From: Cynocephalus volans
Lineage: Eukaryota > Chordata > Mammalia > Dermoptera > Cynocephalidae
NCBI RefSeq assembly: GCF_027409185.1
Contig: NC_084463.1
Span: forward strand, 156,662,369 to 156,726,368
Reading direction: 5' to 3'
Length of the DNA: 64,000 nucleotides
Shown: one piece after another, positions 20,701-34,200 of the stretch
Numbering within the stretch: the stretch's first letter is position 1
Layout: every line of letters starts with the position of its first letter
Position numbers and translations under genes: made by a program
Notes under the pieces: model-generated
Databases searched by the model: none
What the model was told of the DNA's origin: nothing
What the model saw: the letters and a program-made list of their open reading frames with translations, nothing else

Positions 20701-22043
20701 CTCATAGGTGATAAGTTTCTTTTCCCTTCTTTATCCAGTCATCTATCTATCTACCCCAAAGACACTACTATTTGTTCTCTTTACCTTCCTTCTAAATTAC
20801 CATTACTTCAGACCAATCAAACAGGCAAAAGACCAAGCACATTCTCATAATGTACTTGATGTGAGACAGAAAAGTAGAAAGTCCCACAGACTTATAAATC
20901 TGCAACCACAAATTAAGAGACCTGCAAGTCCTGTGAGTCTTGTAGTACTCTCCAGGAACCACGGACAGACCATCCTAGTCAGAGTCTGGCCTTCTCTACA
21001 GATCTCTACAGACACAGTCAACACTACAAACAATCTTTGCTAGAAGCTTTCTTTCAGTTGGTATTGCTAAGCTGGTGGGGTGCAACCTGGAGCTACAGCC
21101 CCCCCTCCCCCGAATATGGAGGCTGTCTGAGAATGAAACCACCAGAGAAAAAAGCACAGCTAAGAGATGCAGAGAAACTACATCCCGATGACAAAGCTGA
21201 GCCCCTGGATTCAGCCAGTCCTAACTGAACTTTTCAATTACCTGAGTTAAGTGTTTTCCCCAACCCTCCTGCTTTTGTTTTGCTTTAAAAACACAAAAAA
21301 AGTCTTTGTCAACAAGTTTTTTCCCAGAAACAAAAATATCCTTCCATTGAAGTTTATATCCTGCAGATAGTCTCTAAAGCTATTAAAGATAATTTTTTCA
21401 GGTCAGCTTTCTCTTCTCTTACTAAACTATCTCAATTTTCAAAATCTTTTTAATAGACATTAAATCTTAAAAACTAAGTAGGCAGTGATCTTACTTTTCT
21501 GTCTTGGTCAATTTTCCTGATTTTTTTTTTTACTTGAAAGTTTAGTGGGGTTAAAATGTAATGATGATAGTAACAATGACTATCATTTATTGAGAACTTA
21601 CTATCTGACAGACGCCATGAGTGCCAAATGCTCTACATGGATTATCTCATTGAATCCTCAGCAAGCTACTAAGACAGTTGCTTTTATTATTTTCATTTAC
21701 AGATGAGGAAACTGAGGAGCAGAAAATAATTTGGCTTATTAGTGCAGGAGCTGGGATTCAACCTCTGGCATCTGACTGAAGATGCTGTGCTCTCAGCCAC
21801 TATGCCTTGCTATTGCTCAGATACCAGGTTAAGGCAGTCAAGAAACAAGCAAAACTGCTTAATCTCAGAGTGAGACTCCACTTAAACAAGAAGGAAATCT
21901 GCCCCGAACTTGCGGTTACCTAAGTCAGAAGTACTCCCTACCTCTCCCACATTTATTTGTTTTAAAAAGAAATCTTTTTCACTATAAACAATCCTTTTTT
22001 CATAAAAAATCATCCACTAGCCAATAATAGGCCTTCTTCCCAC
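17759..22043 (-). other. Inferred last intron of CPSF7
   Basis: No coding frame with homology is visible. It contains one MIR (21,570-21,812) and otherwise AT-rich unique DNA without SINE insertions. If the separate 3'UTR exon is wrong, this would be 3'UTR. Confidence 0.5.
21570..21812 (-). mobile_element. MIR SINE
   Basis: Reverse MIR landmarks: CATTTATTGAGAACTTACTA, ATCTCATTGAATCCTCAGCA, TTTACAGATGAGGAAACTGA and GAGCTGGGATTCAACC. Ancient and shared by all mammals. Confidence 0.9.
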
Positions 22044-22211
22044 CTTTCTCAGTGGTGCCGGTCCCGTTCTCTATCCCGATGTCTCTCGTGCTCCCGGTTC
22101 CTTTCTTGGAAATAATCATCATGCCGATCTTCATTATGAAGCAGATCCCGGTGTCTCCTGCTGCTCTCCCGGGACCGGCTAGGTGATCTCTCCCGGGACC
22201 GATGTCTTTTC
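22044..22211 (-). CDS. CPSF7: CPSF7 exon 9, RS-like C-terminus and stop
   Basis: Acceptor TTTTTAATAG|GAAAAG. Fifty-three codons of Arg/Ser/Asp/Glu/His-rich sequence, stop TGA at 22051-22049. A donor-like AAAG|GTGGGA lies five bases after the stop, so the exon may end at 22044 and splice to a separate 3'UTR exon. The stop would then be too close to the junction to trigger nonsense-mediated decay. Confidence 0.92.
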
Positions 22212-25200
22212 CTATTAAAAAGATCCTTCGGCCTCACTCAGAAGGCCTACCACATTCTTTCCACGAATGTGGTGTTTTTTTGTCTTCCAATATTTGCCAA
22301 AACTACACTTCTATTACTCTACTGTGGCCCAATGTCTGAGGATCTTACCCCTTTGAAGACATCTTTTTTGAGAAAATGGTAAGTTAAATTTGTTGAGATC
22401 TCACTAATGTATTGAGCACAGAACTAAGAATTTTACATGCATTATCTTACCTAAACTTTACAAGAGGTCTATGAAATAGGTAAAACTATTGTCCCTTTTT
22501 TAAAAATGAAAAAATAAGGCTTGTAAAGTTCACTAGCTCCCATATTCAAGAAGGTCATACAGGTAGTTAGCAGCAGAACTGGGATTCAAACCCATGCTTA
22601 TATGGCTCCAGAGCTGATGTTCTTAACTATACCAGTCTATCTTTTTTTCCTGAGCACACTGCCTCACCCTACAGATTCTAGGCATTACAACATTTATTAT
22701 TGAGTGTCTGATTAATTTCTTCCCCTTAAAGACATGAGGGCTAGGCCCGCTCTTCCATCCAGGTCCTTGCCAGACACTCTAGGCTCCATTCCTTTCCCTT
22801 CTAATCCCTCAAAGAGCACTGCCCAGGGCTGGCAGACTGCTGAAGCAATCATCCACTCACCTGGAAGAGCTCCCACTGGCACCCACACTGTAGGACTTGG
22901 CTTCAATGCCATGAAGACAGTCCTTAAGAGAGGAGATGAGGACACGGCAACGCTCATCATTGGCGACCCGGGACTGTTTGATAACTGCAATGGCTGTTAG
23001 CAGCGTCTCAATCGCATCACTGTAATCCCCTGACAGGGAATGAATGGGAAAGGCCAAGGATGAGTAGAGGCAGTAAACTAACTGGACATTAACCAAGAAT
23101 AACTAGCTGTCCCAAAGAACCACAGTAAAATGGATGAAGCAGATGTGGCAGAGGTATAAAACTGGATGACACTATATTCCAGTTTTTTAGAATCTGATAG
23201 ATAATATCAGATGCTGCCAATGGATGTATAAACTGGTACATGGTTGTCCAAGGGCTATTTGAAAACATCTATTAAAATAAACAATATTCATACTTTTTTT
23301 TTTTTTTTTTTTAAAGATGACCGGTAAGGGGATCTTAACCCTTGACTTGGTGTTGTCAGCACCACGCTCTCCCAAGTGAGCTAACCGGCCATCCCCTATA
23401 CAGGGATCTGAACCCGTGGCCTTAGTGTTATCCGCACCACACTCTCCCAACTGAGCCACGGGCCAGCCCTCAATATTCATACTTTTAAACCCAGCAATTC
23501 TAAAAATTTTGTATTTCTGTTCACAAGTATGTATGTTTAACAATGTTTGTTTTAGGGTTGTTATATTATCTTCTATAGGGTCTGGCTGCTATATAAACTC
23601 AGGAACACTGGTTTTATAGAATATTACATAGTTCTTAAAAAGTATGAAATAAATTCATATATAAACAAAGTAATCCATGTAAAGTGCTTAGCATAGTTCC
23701 AGGTACACAGTAAGGGCTCAATAAATGTTAGATATTATATACTGATATAATAATAGGTGTCCAGAATTAGTAGTTGAAAAAAAAAAAGTTGCAAAGCTGT
23801 ATTCCATTTTTGTAAAAACAATCAAAATTATATACATGTTGTCATGTGCACAGAAAAAAAATCTAGAGGAATATACACTAAATTGTAAAAGGTGGTTTTG
23901 CTGGTGGTCCTTGTGTAGAGAACTTTCATTTTTTAACACTGTAGATTTCTATGAATTACTTTCAATCGATAATCAGATGTATGTGCACATACATGTATGT
24001 AATATGTATATATCTAAAACATGTTTATGTATACATTTAAGAAAAAAATTATGCTGCCATCAAGAATTAGCCCTTTCCAAAATCTGAACAATGCCTGGCT
24101 CTGAGACTGTGGTCATGGGGTGGAGACTTGCACACTGCTTTTCCAAGCTGAGTCAAGAGCATTGAGGACAGAAGGAAATACAAGGAAAGAATGAATACAG
24201 ACAGGGGTCCAGTGAAAATGAAAACTGGAAGCTTCCTCTGTGCAAAGCAACAAGAATAGAATAAAAAGTGTGGAGGAATTGTGATGCTGGGGAAGCCCAG
24301 GAACACCAGGATATTAGCTCCACCCAGGTAGGGAATTTTTGCCTGTTTTGTAGGCATACTCAATAAATATGTATGGTTTGAATGACTGGAATGAGAACAA
24401 CAAAAAGGAAGGGAGATAAAGATTCAGTTATTGATCATCTTAGTGTGAAGGGATCAGTGGAGAAGAAGGAATGGTGATATTTAAACTCCTCTCTATATGT
24501 TACAATGAGTATATATTACTTTTTAATTTAGAAAGATTCACTTGTGTCAATGTTGGTTTCTGGTGGAAAAAACCTGAAGAGAACACATATAATTTTGTTT
24601 TTAGCCTACTCTGTGGATTCAAGTTTTACAGCCAAAGATGAGAAATTATGGAAAAGAGATGATGATAATATTTAGGGCTACCTTGTTTCTTAGCAGATCT
24701 GACAGTCTTTATATTCATGTAGGAAATTCACAGAAAGGAAGTACCTATGACTGTTATGATGTGAAAACTAGACCAGATCCCTGATACTTCCTATATCCTC
24801 TTCTTTTAAACCAACGATTTTATGCCCAGGGCTTTCGGAATCATGGCTGCTGGTTGTGTCTACTTAACACTGACAGCAGGGCAAAAGTTAACTGTCAAGA
24901 GCATAATATGCCTTAACATGACACCGAACAGACTTGCCTCTTTCTAAAACAGGCTACATGGATGCCACCAGCTCTGCCTAGATTACCAAATGTAGTTAGA
25001 TTCCATATCACACCGTCATCCAGTTGAGGCATCATTCCTAAAAACCTAGGGTCTTTACTTGGCATTGAATCCACTATACAGACATTATATCTAAAGATCA
25101 AACACTGAGATCGAGATCTCTCTGATGCAAGAATTTTATTCCACAGCAAATACCCCAATAAGATGGTTTTAGTTATTTATATTCTAGGCACTAAGCTGGT

Positions 25201-28200
25201 TTTCATGCGGGCAGATCTAGACACAGGCTAAGTAATACCAACAGAGGTTCCCAAATGCCAAGAATCAGGTACATATTGCTCTTAGAAGTGTGCCATTCTT
25301 GCTACCTAACAGTGCTCTAACTTGTTGAACTTTTGCCAATGGAAATGACGAAACAAGAGAAAAACTAAAGATAAGGGGAAGGCAGCAAAGGTAAAGGTGA
25401 GTTACCTGCACTGGCTCCAGATACCGCTTTGGAAATGGCACTGCTGGAAATTGCTCTGTTTCGTTTCATGATCTCTTCAAATTCAGCTTCGCTCACTGTA
25501 GAGGGCGGAGGGCCCGAATCTCGGCTGCAGAGATACAGTAATACCACTCCTGATTGCCCATGCCCCTTATTATTTACCATGTTATTCAATTATGCTCTAC
25601 TGTATAATGTCTTAAATGGCTTTCAGCCTGTTCACACGTTTTATGTGTTCATCTTCTTTTCAAGGACAGAACTTATGTCATATGCTTTTGTAATTCTGTC
25701 AGGACCCAACAGAGCTAGCCACTTTAGCATTTGTAGCAGCCACTTATGAAACTCCACTTAACCAAGCCCTTTAAAAGGGATATGAAGGACATGGTTTGGG
25801 TCAAGTGATTAAGACGCAAACAAAACACCAAATACAAATACAACAAACAGATAGTAAACTACTTCCCAAGACTCCTCACTATAACAACAGAGTTCCACGA
25901 GGGAAAGCACAAGGATTCAGTGCTCACTTTTTCAGGGAGATCAGATGCTTAACACACTTTCTACCCTACCATACCTGGATCAGATCTGAAAGGAACAAGA
26001 CAGTCCTTACCTACCATGGTGGTTATAGGGTGCAGAGGCTTTCATGTAAGTATCTGGTGGAGGCCCCACTGTAGCATTTGGTGGGGGGAAGAAGGCTGGA
26101 TTGAGGTGAAGGGCAGGTGGGATGGCCCCAGGGGGAGGTACAGCCAGATGAGGAGGTAATCGAGGAGGAGGGGGCATGAGATGCTGGTAGTGGATGCCAG
26201 GAGGAGGGGGAGGGACCCCAAAGCTTGAAGAGAGAGGTGGTGGGGGTGGAATTGGGGGTGGGGGCAGACCCATCAGGGGAAGGGCTGAAGGAGGGCGATT
26301 GAAGTAGGGCAGCACACTGGGGGGCTTATCCACACGAGCGGATGAGGGTACAAGGTTTTCTGAGGGTGTGGCCCGTCCATCAGCAGAATCACTAGAATCT
26401 CTGGAGTGGGCCCGTGGAGGTATTCCTACAAAGCAAAACAGAACTAAGGTTATTGCCCAGGCTTCAGACATACCCTCAGGACCATCTCATCCTTCAGTAA
26501 GAGTCATCTGACACCATACTGAAGAAAGTGACTGAAGAGGCTAAGAAAGAAGGTAAAATCATCTACTGCCTTTTCCTTGGCCTCAGGAAAAAAGGTCAGA
26601 AGCAACTTAGTGAAGATATAAACCCAGGAAGCAATACCACCCTAAATCCTATGGCAAAGGATGCTCTTCACCCAGTACTCTTGAAGTGCTTCAGAATACA
26701 TTTAATTTATTCTCAGATTTGTTTTCTATTTTTAAGTACAGAAGAATCCTAATAACCCATGAGGAAATGACAGTGTTGAAGTATGTTCACTGATGTTCAG
26801 AGATGGATTCCAGCTGACTTGAAATCCCACATCCCCTGAAGAGTTCAGGGCCTCTATCCCCACACCAGTACTAGTTGACCTTCACTATCCTGCTACACAC
26901 TTGAACTACTCTCTTTGCCATAGTATTTTGGCCAGTGAATTTGGGGGAAGAGAGGTTAAGGGCAAGGGACAGATGGCACTTCCTCTATCCACATGCCAAA
27001 ACTGGTAATCAGGGTAGGGAAGAGACACACATGAAGAGGAGACTGGAGGTTAAGTGAGAGGTAAAGAGAAAATGGGAGATAAGCTAAGAAGAGATCTGCC
27101 CACAGAGTGAGCAGATGGCACACAGTTGACAGCGGGGACTCTAAGCACAAGCTTGGTACAAAACATGCCTCAATTCTGGGGAGCTCTCACTACATTTCAA
27201 TGGCCTAAATCCTCTACCTCTTAGGGCAGCCTACCAGGATCATCATCATAGCATGCTAGCATGATGTTGTGCACAACAGGGGCTCAGAACATGTTTGTTA
27301 CAGCTGGAAGCATAACCATGGCTTTTGACACTGTCAAGTCACTGGTTAAATTTGTTCCCTCTCTCCAATTTAATAGTCTAAGCCTGGTTAGTGTGAAATC
27401 CAACAGAAGAAAAAGATCATATGGCCTTGGTAGTCTTGGAGATAGAAATATACCACTGGCAGCAAGTGTGGAGGGAACTCCACACTCCTTAAGCTAAAAC
27501 TTGATAGTCAGTCCCAACTCCTTAGTAAAGCCTAATGTGGAATCAATTATGCTGACAACCAGCTTGATTTCTCTACTACAGTATACTGTCGGTACATTTC
27601 ACAGCACTTTCTTGTTCTTCATATCTCAAACACACAGCAACTTGCTCCTTCCTTAGAGTTCTCTCAAACTGAAGAAAGAAGAGGTATTAAGCAAATGTGA
27701 TCCTCTGACATTAACGACCTTTCCAACTACATCTGTGAGTGTTGTTTTGTATCTATGGCTATAAGTCCCAAGAGTAGAAACCATTTTTAGGCAGAGAAGT
27801 CCACCAGCTTTACTTAGTGAATTAACAGAGCCAGTGAAAGTCCATCAACATGACAGCAGAAAAACAGCACTGTCACCACCATTTTTTCAGCAAAAAAAAG
27901 CAACACCAAGGAGTTAACAGCTGAGTAGAGGTAGGAATACTCCCAATGCAACTGTAAAATTATGCATCTTAGGAAAGTTAGAAGAGGGCTGAATTATAGA
28001 AAGATGCTAAAACAGAAGGGACTTGAAAATCCAACTTATCAAGGAAGAATATGAAAAGGGTGTGCCTTCTAACCCAGAGCAATGGTAACTCATACCACAT
28101 CCATCTAGGCTCTCAATCTAGTCAAATGAACAGTTTTTCCTATGACAGACAAAAATGGTCATATTACCACAAGGAGGACAAACCCAATCAATACAAAGCA

Positions 28201-31200
28201 CTATTTTGAGAACTGAACCCAAGCAGTGGCAGAACATAAGTGATAAAACTTTGCCACCCCCCCACCACCCCCTGCTGGCTGCCTCAGGCAGGGCATTGCA
28301 GGGGGTCAGGACAATCCAAGGTCTGGTCTTCAGGTTTTACAGGTTCAGAAACTTGATTTTAACAGTTCATGAAGAATGATCAAACCCTACGTGATTGATT
28401 CATACTAACCAAACTCACAAGAGACTGATTCATAAACCAGAATGCCAATTTATTAATTTACAATGAGAAATATAACTGCCAAGCAGACTGGAATACTTGT
28501 GTCGGCTGGTCAGCGCATTCTCTTCCCAGTAGGAGAGCCTAGTTGGGAAACCAAATTAGTATCAGAAGGTGGCTTGGTGAGTACAGAATCAGAATAAAGG
28601 GGGTAAGATGATATTGTTATCAAAGCTAAGGTTGTACCATGCACCTTTCTTTACTAACGGGATTTACTTGCCAAGTATACTAAAATATTCGATAATTCAA
28701 AGAGTGCCTTCTCCTCTGGACACTGTTGGAGAAACACTGTTAAATTCTTATTCTCTTGGGCCGAGCCCATGGCACACTCAGGAGAGTGCGGCGCTGGGAG
28801 TGCAGCGACGCTCCCACCGCGGGTTCGGATCCTACATAGGAATGGCTGGTGCACTCATCGGCTGAGTGCCCATCACGAAAAAGACAAAAAAAAAAAAATT
28901 CTTATTCTCTTAACATTCCTTTTGGTTGATTCCTTAACCTTTCCGATGTATGTTTATGACAAGATTACAGCCACCTTTACATATCCTAGTTACATTTTAG
29001 GGTGGCTGCTTCTTGATAATTTCTAAAGACGCATGTCTTACAATTAAGCTCATTCACTGTATGCTGATTTTTAGATAGAAACACAGAATTTAGAGTTGAT
29101 GGGAACTTTAAACATTATGTATGTAGTTCAGATGGGTAAACAGGTCCTAAGCAATAAAGTGACTTGCCCAAGGTCACACAATGAGTTAGTGGCAGAACCA
29201 AACCATAACCTAAACCTACATTACTCCCAGCACAGAGCTCCTTCTTCTATGTAAACCTCACTTTTTGGCCTACCTATTGACCAGACCACCACCCATAACC
29301 ACCATCATCCTCCCCCAAACTCCTCCACATTGTAGGCTGAGCCTACACCACAGAAAACCCACAAACTTCCCCCACTTCATACAGATGGTCTCCACGTACC
29401 CCCTCTTGGGACTCGGACGCACTCACGTTTCCGAGCCTGGGCCTCAAACTGCGACAGGTTCTGCCGGGTGGCCGGCCTCACGTCCACTTTTTCTCCATTA
29501 AGAACTTTCCCTGGCAGGAGTTCCAACAATTTGTGGACAGAGTTTTCAGAGGCTACCACCACCTCAGCATACCTTGAAGAATAAAAATTAAAAATGAGTG
29601 AAGTTTATTAGACAATTGAGAGAGGAGCAAAGAAATTCTCTTCCACTTTTAGTGAAAATTGGCAAAGCAAGGGAAAATCTCACTAAATTAAACATGCACA
29701 CAATTACCAACAACAAAAACGTGTCAGCCTATAAGCTTCATATTTTTTCTTGGAATTAAAAATCAGCATTCTAGGGTCAGCCTGTGGCTCACTTGGAAGA
29801 GTGTGGTGCTGATAACATCAAGGCCACGGGTTCGGATCCCTATACAGGGATAGCCAGTTAGCTCACGTGGGGGAGCATGGTGCTGACAACACCAAGTCAA
29901 GGGTTAAGATCCCCTTACCAGTCATCTTAAAAAAAAAAAAAATAAAATAAAATCAACATTCTTCGCCCCTTAACAAATGGATGTTCCCCTATCTTGCAGC
30001 CTGGTCCCCATTCTAAAGCAGTTTGCTGAAACCAAGGCCGTAAGCTGTGCCAGGGTTGGGAGGGATTAAAATCCAGGGCCAAATTATAGTGCAGATCTGT
30101 TATCCCAATGGTTACAAAGTAAAAGGGGCTTCTCAAATCCAGACCTCACCCTTTAGACTGGCCATTTGCTCGATTTTCTGCAAATTTCAACTCCACCACA
30201 TCATAGACTCCTATAGAGCGAATAACCTGGATCAGCTGCTGGTCTGTGGTCCACTGGGGCCGGCAATATGGAAAAGGAAGAAATGTCAAGAGCTACACCC
30301 CACCCCACCCCCCAATGTCCCAATCTCTGCTCCCAAATCTAGGATTCTAGCCACAACCACAACCTCCCAAAGGAAACCCAAAAGCCCAGCAATATCTCAA
30401 TTAGTGCAGGCTTTTCTTATTGTCCTCACCCATCAGAATTCCAGACCCATCCATACACCTCCTCCCCCCAATCCCTATCTTTAGAGATTAAGAAGATTAA
30501 AACCTATTTTAACTTTAACTGCCATTTGGACTGGCTGGTCATCAGTTCAAATACTGATTGTTAGCAACTTTTAATTACAGCTCAGACAGGTTAGAGTTGA
30601 CCATTGCCAAGAACTTTTCCCTCAGTATATATATTTCCTATTTTGAAAAACCACCCCTACCACCAGCCCAAAAACATGTCACACAGTTTTGCAGAACAAC
30701 AGTAACCACCTACCCCAAGTGTACTAGAGCTATAAAGGTCTTTGATCCCCATCACCCACCATTATCACAGGACCATCTAATGACCACCAAGAGTTCAAGG
30801 TGTTCACTCTGAAATCTCGTCCCACAGATGACCCTGCTAGACATAAAGCCCCAGGGTCAGGGGCAGTAACAAGATGGCAGAAAAAGCAACTACCCACTTA
30901 ATCATTGCTTTCTTCGGCACCAGTACGTCCTCAGGACAGTTCTCTTTCAGAGATCAATCCAACCTGATCCCAGGAAAAAGAAATCCAACCCCATCAGAGC
31001 ACAAAACAGTGCAAAATGGTTTCTGAAAATGCCATCACCTCCCAGTGCTCTCCCTCCAGCCCACCCATGGCCATTTTTGTTAACCATGCTTACCCAGGAG
31101 AAGCTGCCCACATAAACAGCAGCACGTCTATTACGCAGGCCACTGTAGGTATACAGAATTGCAGGGGTCTTGTTGTTGGGCTTGGGAGACGGCTCCTGAC

Positions 31201-34200
31201 GAACAGGAGGAGGTGGCTCAGTGCTGCTGCTTCTGTCATCTGAGGGCTGTGAGGTGGCCGTCAGCACATCATCATACAGGTCAATCTGATCTGTATTGTT
31301 GAACTCTGGGTCCTGAGAGATGAGGGGTTGGCAAAGGTGGGTTTGCAAACCTTTTGTTTGTTTTTTGCTTTTTTGGTGGCTGGACATGGGGATCTGAACC
31401 CCTGACCTTGGTGATATAACACCATGCTCTAACCAACCGAGCTCACCAATCAGCCTGCACACCTTTCATTTTGTTCATTCTATTTCACTCTAGTTCACCT
31501 AGTCAAATACTTTTAAGATAATGTACAAAACTTTCTTGTCTAATCTAGGAACCAAGGTAAAAAAAAGTTCCTGATTTGAAATTAGGTCACTTATGCTTAT
31601 GTAGGTTTTTCTCCCAAGACCCTGTTAGTAGTCTGCAGTTTCTGGCTTTAGCCACCTGTGAGAATCAAAAAGCACATGGTGATTAAGCGAGCAAACTAAG
31701 AATACATAAAGACATGCATAAACTCTATTCTATTTAATAAGCTATAGAGCAAATTTCTTTAGAAGTAAAAAGCAAAAAAAAAAAAAAAAAAGAAGTAAAA
31801 ATCAGGGGAAAAGCATGTTAAAGTGGGTCCCAAAACGCACAAAAAATTGAGTTACTGCTTTAAATTCTTTGATTTATACAAGTTATTTGGGGAAGCTCTA
31901 AAATTCATAGTATACAATCCATCAAAGAAATGTAAAAAAAGTAAAAGGGAAAGGAATAACTTCAAAGGTTTTTCCCTACTAAGTTCTTTCTCAAATGACA
32001 TGCAGACCCAATACACTATGATGATACATACAGAAGACATCTTTGAGCAATACCAAACATGTTCAATTATATACAAAAACAGTGAAAGTCCTCTAAAATA
32101 TAAGGGTCAGAAAACAGGAACAAGCACCTATATCATAAGCTGTATCATAGTAAGCATTTACAATATGAACGTGTATTCTAGAAGATATGCAAAATATACC
32201 TATGTAATATATATGTACCTATATAACTATACACCAAACCCCCTACCACAAGAACTACTAAAAGGAACTTTAATGTTTCAGATTTCACAATGTAATTATC
32301 TCAGAGAAGTCTTTTTAAGTGATCACACAAGACTTTTCTTTTCTTTTTTTTTTTAAAACCTGTGTAGGAGCCAAAATAAGACACAAGCATTTTTTTTTTC
32401 AGGTAATATTTCAAAATATTCCAACAGTGCCAAAGATGCTGCTGCCAAAATGACAGTGAGAAGTTCAAAGTGTTTTAGGGAAACTACAGTTCATTCATGT
32501 TGCTGTTATCTTTTCAAAGAGGGAATAAAAGAGGCACCTAACTTGTCCAGTTCCTAAAGAAACAGTAAGCTCCTCTAACTCAGGACAGGAGGCTCCAATA
32601 CTTTTTCCCTCCAAAACTATCACAAGAACCACTGATCCTGAAGTGAAACTAGAAAGGAGAGACTCAGTATAAAATTTACTCTTAGTTCTTTTGTCATCTT
32701 CATACCATCATAAACCTTTGGAAACAATCTTTTACTCATTCCATCTCAAGTACAGTGGAAGAAGATACACGTTAAGATAATAATCTTGTATTCTTGTATT
32801 CTGAGAGTGAAGGAGAAAGCATTCTACTTCCTAAAACATGTAAATAATTTCAATATTACAAATACTCTAAGAAAACCCACAGGAAAAGGACTTAAGCCTC
32901 ATAAAAATATTAGAGAATGACAATAGAGATTAAACTTTTTTAGGGGCAACTTAAAATCAAAAAATGGAATACCACATGTTCTCACTTATTGGTGGGAGCT
33001 AAAAATTAATAAATAAATTCACACACACACACACACACACACACAAAAACCGGCGGGGGGGGGGGAGAAGATATAACAACTACAATTACTTGAAGTTGAT
33101 ATGACAAGCAAACAGAAAGGACATTGTTGGCGGGGAGGGAGGAGAGGGAGGAGGGAGGGAGGTTTTGGTAAGGGGCAACAATAATCAACCACAATGTATA
33201 TCAACAAAATAAAAAAAAATTTTTAAAAATGGAAGCAGTGAGGCAAATAAGCACAGGAAGACTGTTCTGCAAAGTTAGTCCAATACATAAGGATCTTGTG
33301 CAAAAAAGGATAACTTATTGTGAAGAATGGGAGAGAAGCTAACACTGGAGAGTACAGAGCTGATAATAAATTGTGTAAGGTGAGGTCAGCTAGGGCTAAT
33401 AATGTGACATTTTTTCTGTAAGTAATCTCCATAAAATATTTCCTTTATGTCCCAAAATATCCCAACTCAAGGCAAATCACTTATCTATTCACCACCCACC
33501 CCCTTTGATTTGCCCTTGTGGTTCAAGGTAGAGAACTGACTTATAGTCACTTGATCCTATCCAATGCTCTAACCCTTAGAGAGCACTACTTCACACCAAA
33601 GTGGTTTTTCTTAAAGACTTTCAAATGGGACTTAAGGGAGTAAAGAAACACACCCTCTTGGATAGTCAAGGGAACCAAATCGGGATTTCTTCCATGCAGT
33701 ATCTTTGATTCAAAGATGTATGTCTAAATGTTATAAAACAACTATTATCACTGAAAACTGGGTAGTGAACTAACTTGCAGATTCGGACAGCTCAGAGATC
33801 ACAGGCATCACCAGGAAATTCTTCATACTATACACTTTGGCAACCAATCTATTCTTTCAAGATCCCTTAAAGAATAAGACAGAATCAGGGCCAGCCCATG
33901 GCTTACTTGGGAGGGTGTGGTGCTGATAACAAACAAGGCCACGGGTTTGGATCTCTTATATAGGGATAGCTGGTTAGCTCACTTGAGAGAGACTGTGGTG
34001 CTGAAAACACCAAGTCAAGGGTTAAGATCCCCTTACCAGTCATCTTTTTTTTAAAAAAAGGATAGAATCAATCCTGGAGGACTGTGGTGTATGGAATACC
34101 ACTTTAAGATAAACAAAAGGATTCAATAAATGCAAAATTGTCACAAGACCCAAATGTTTCTCTGGGCCACAGAGCCTCAGTTCAAAGAAGTTGTTGGGAA

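Noticed and set aside
31823-32356. 177-codon plus-strand open frame in a CPSF7 intron
   Set aside because: AT-rich, Lys/Tyr/Ile-biased, antisense to CPSF7, no domain or splice context. Best explained as chance or old repeat.
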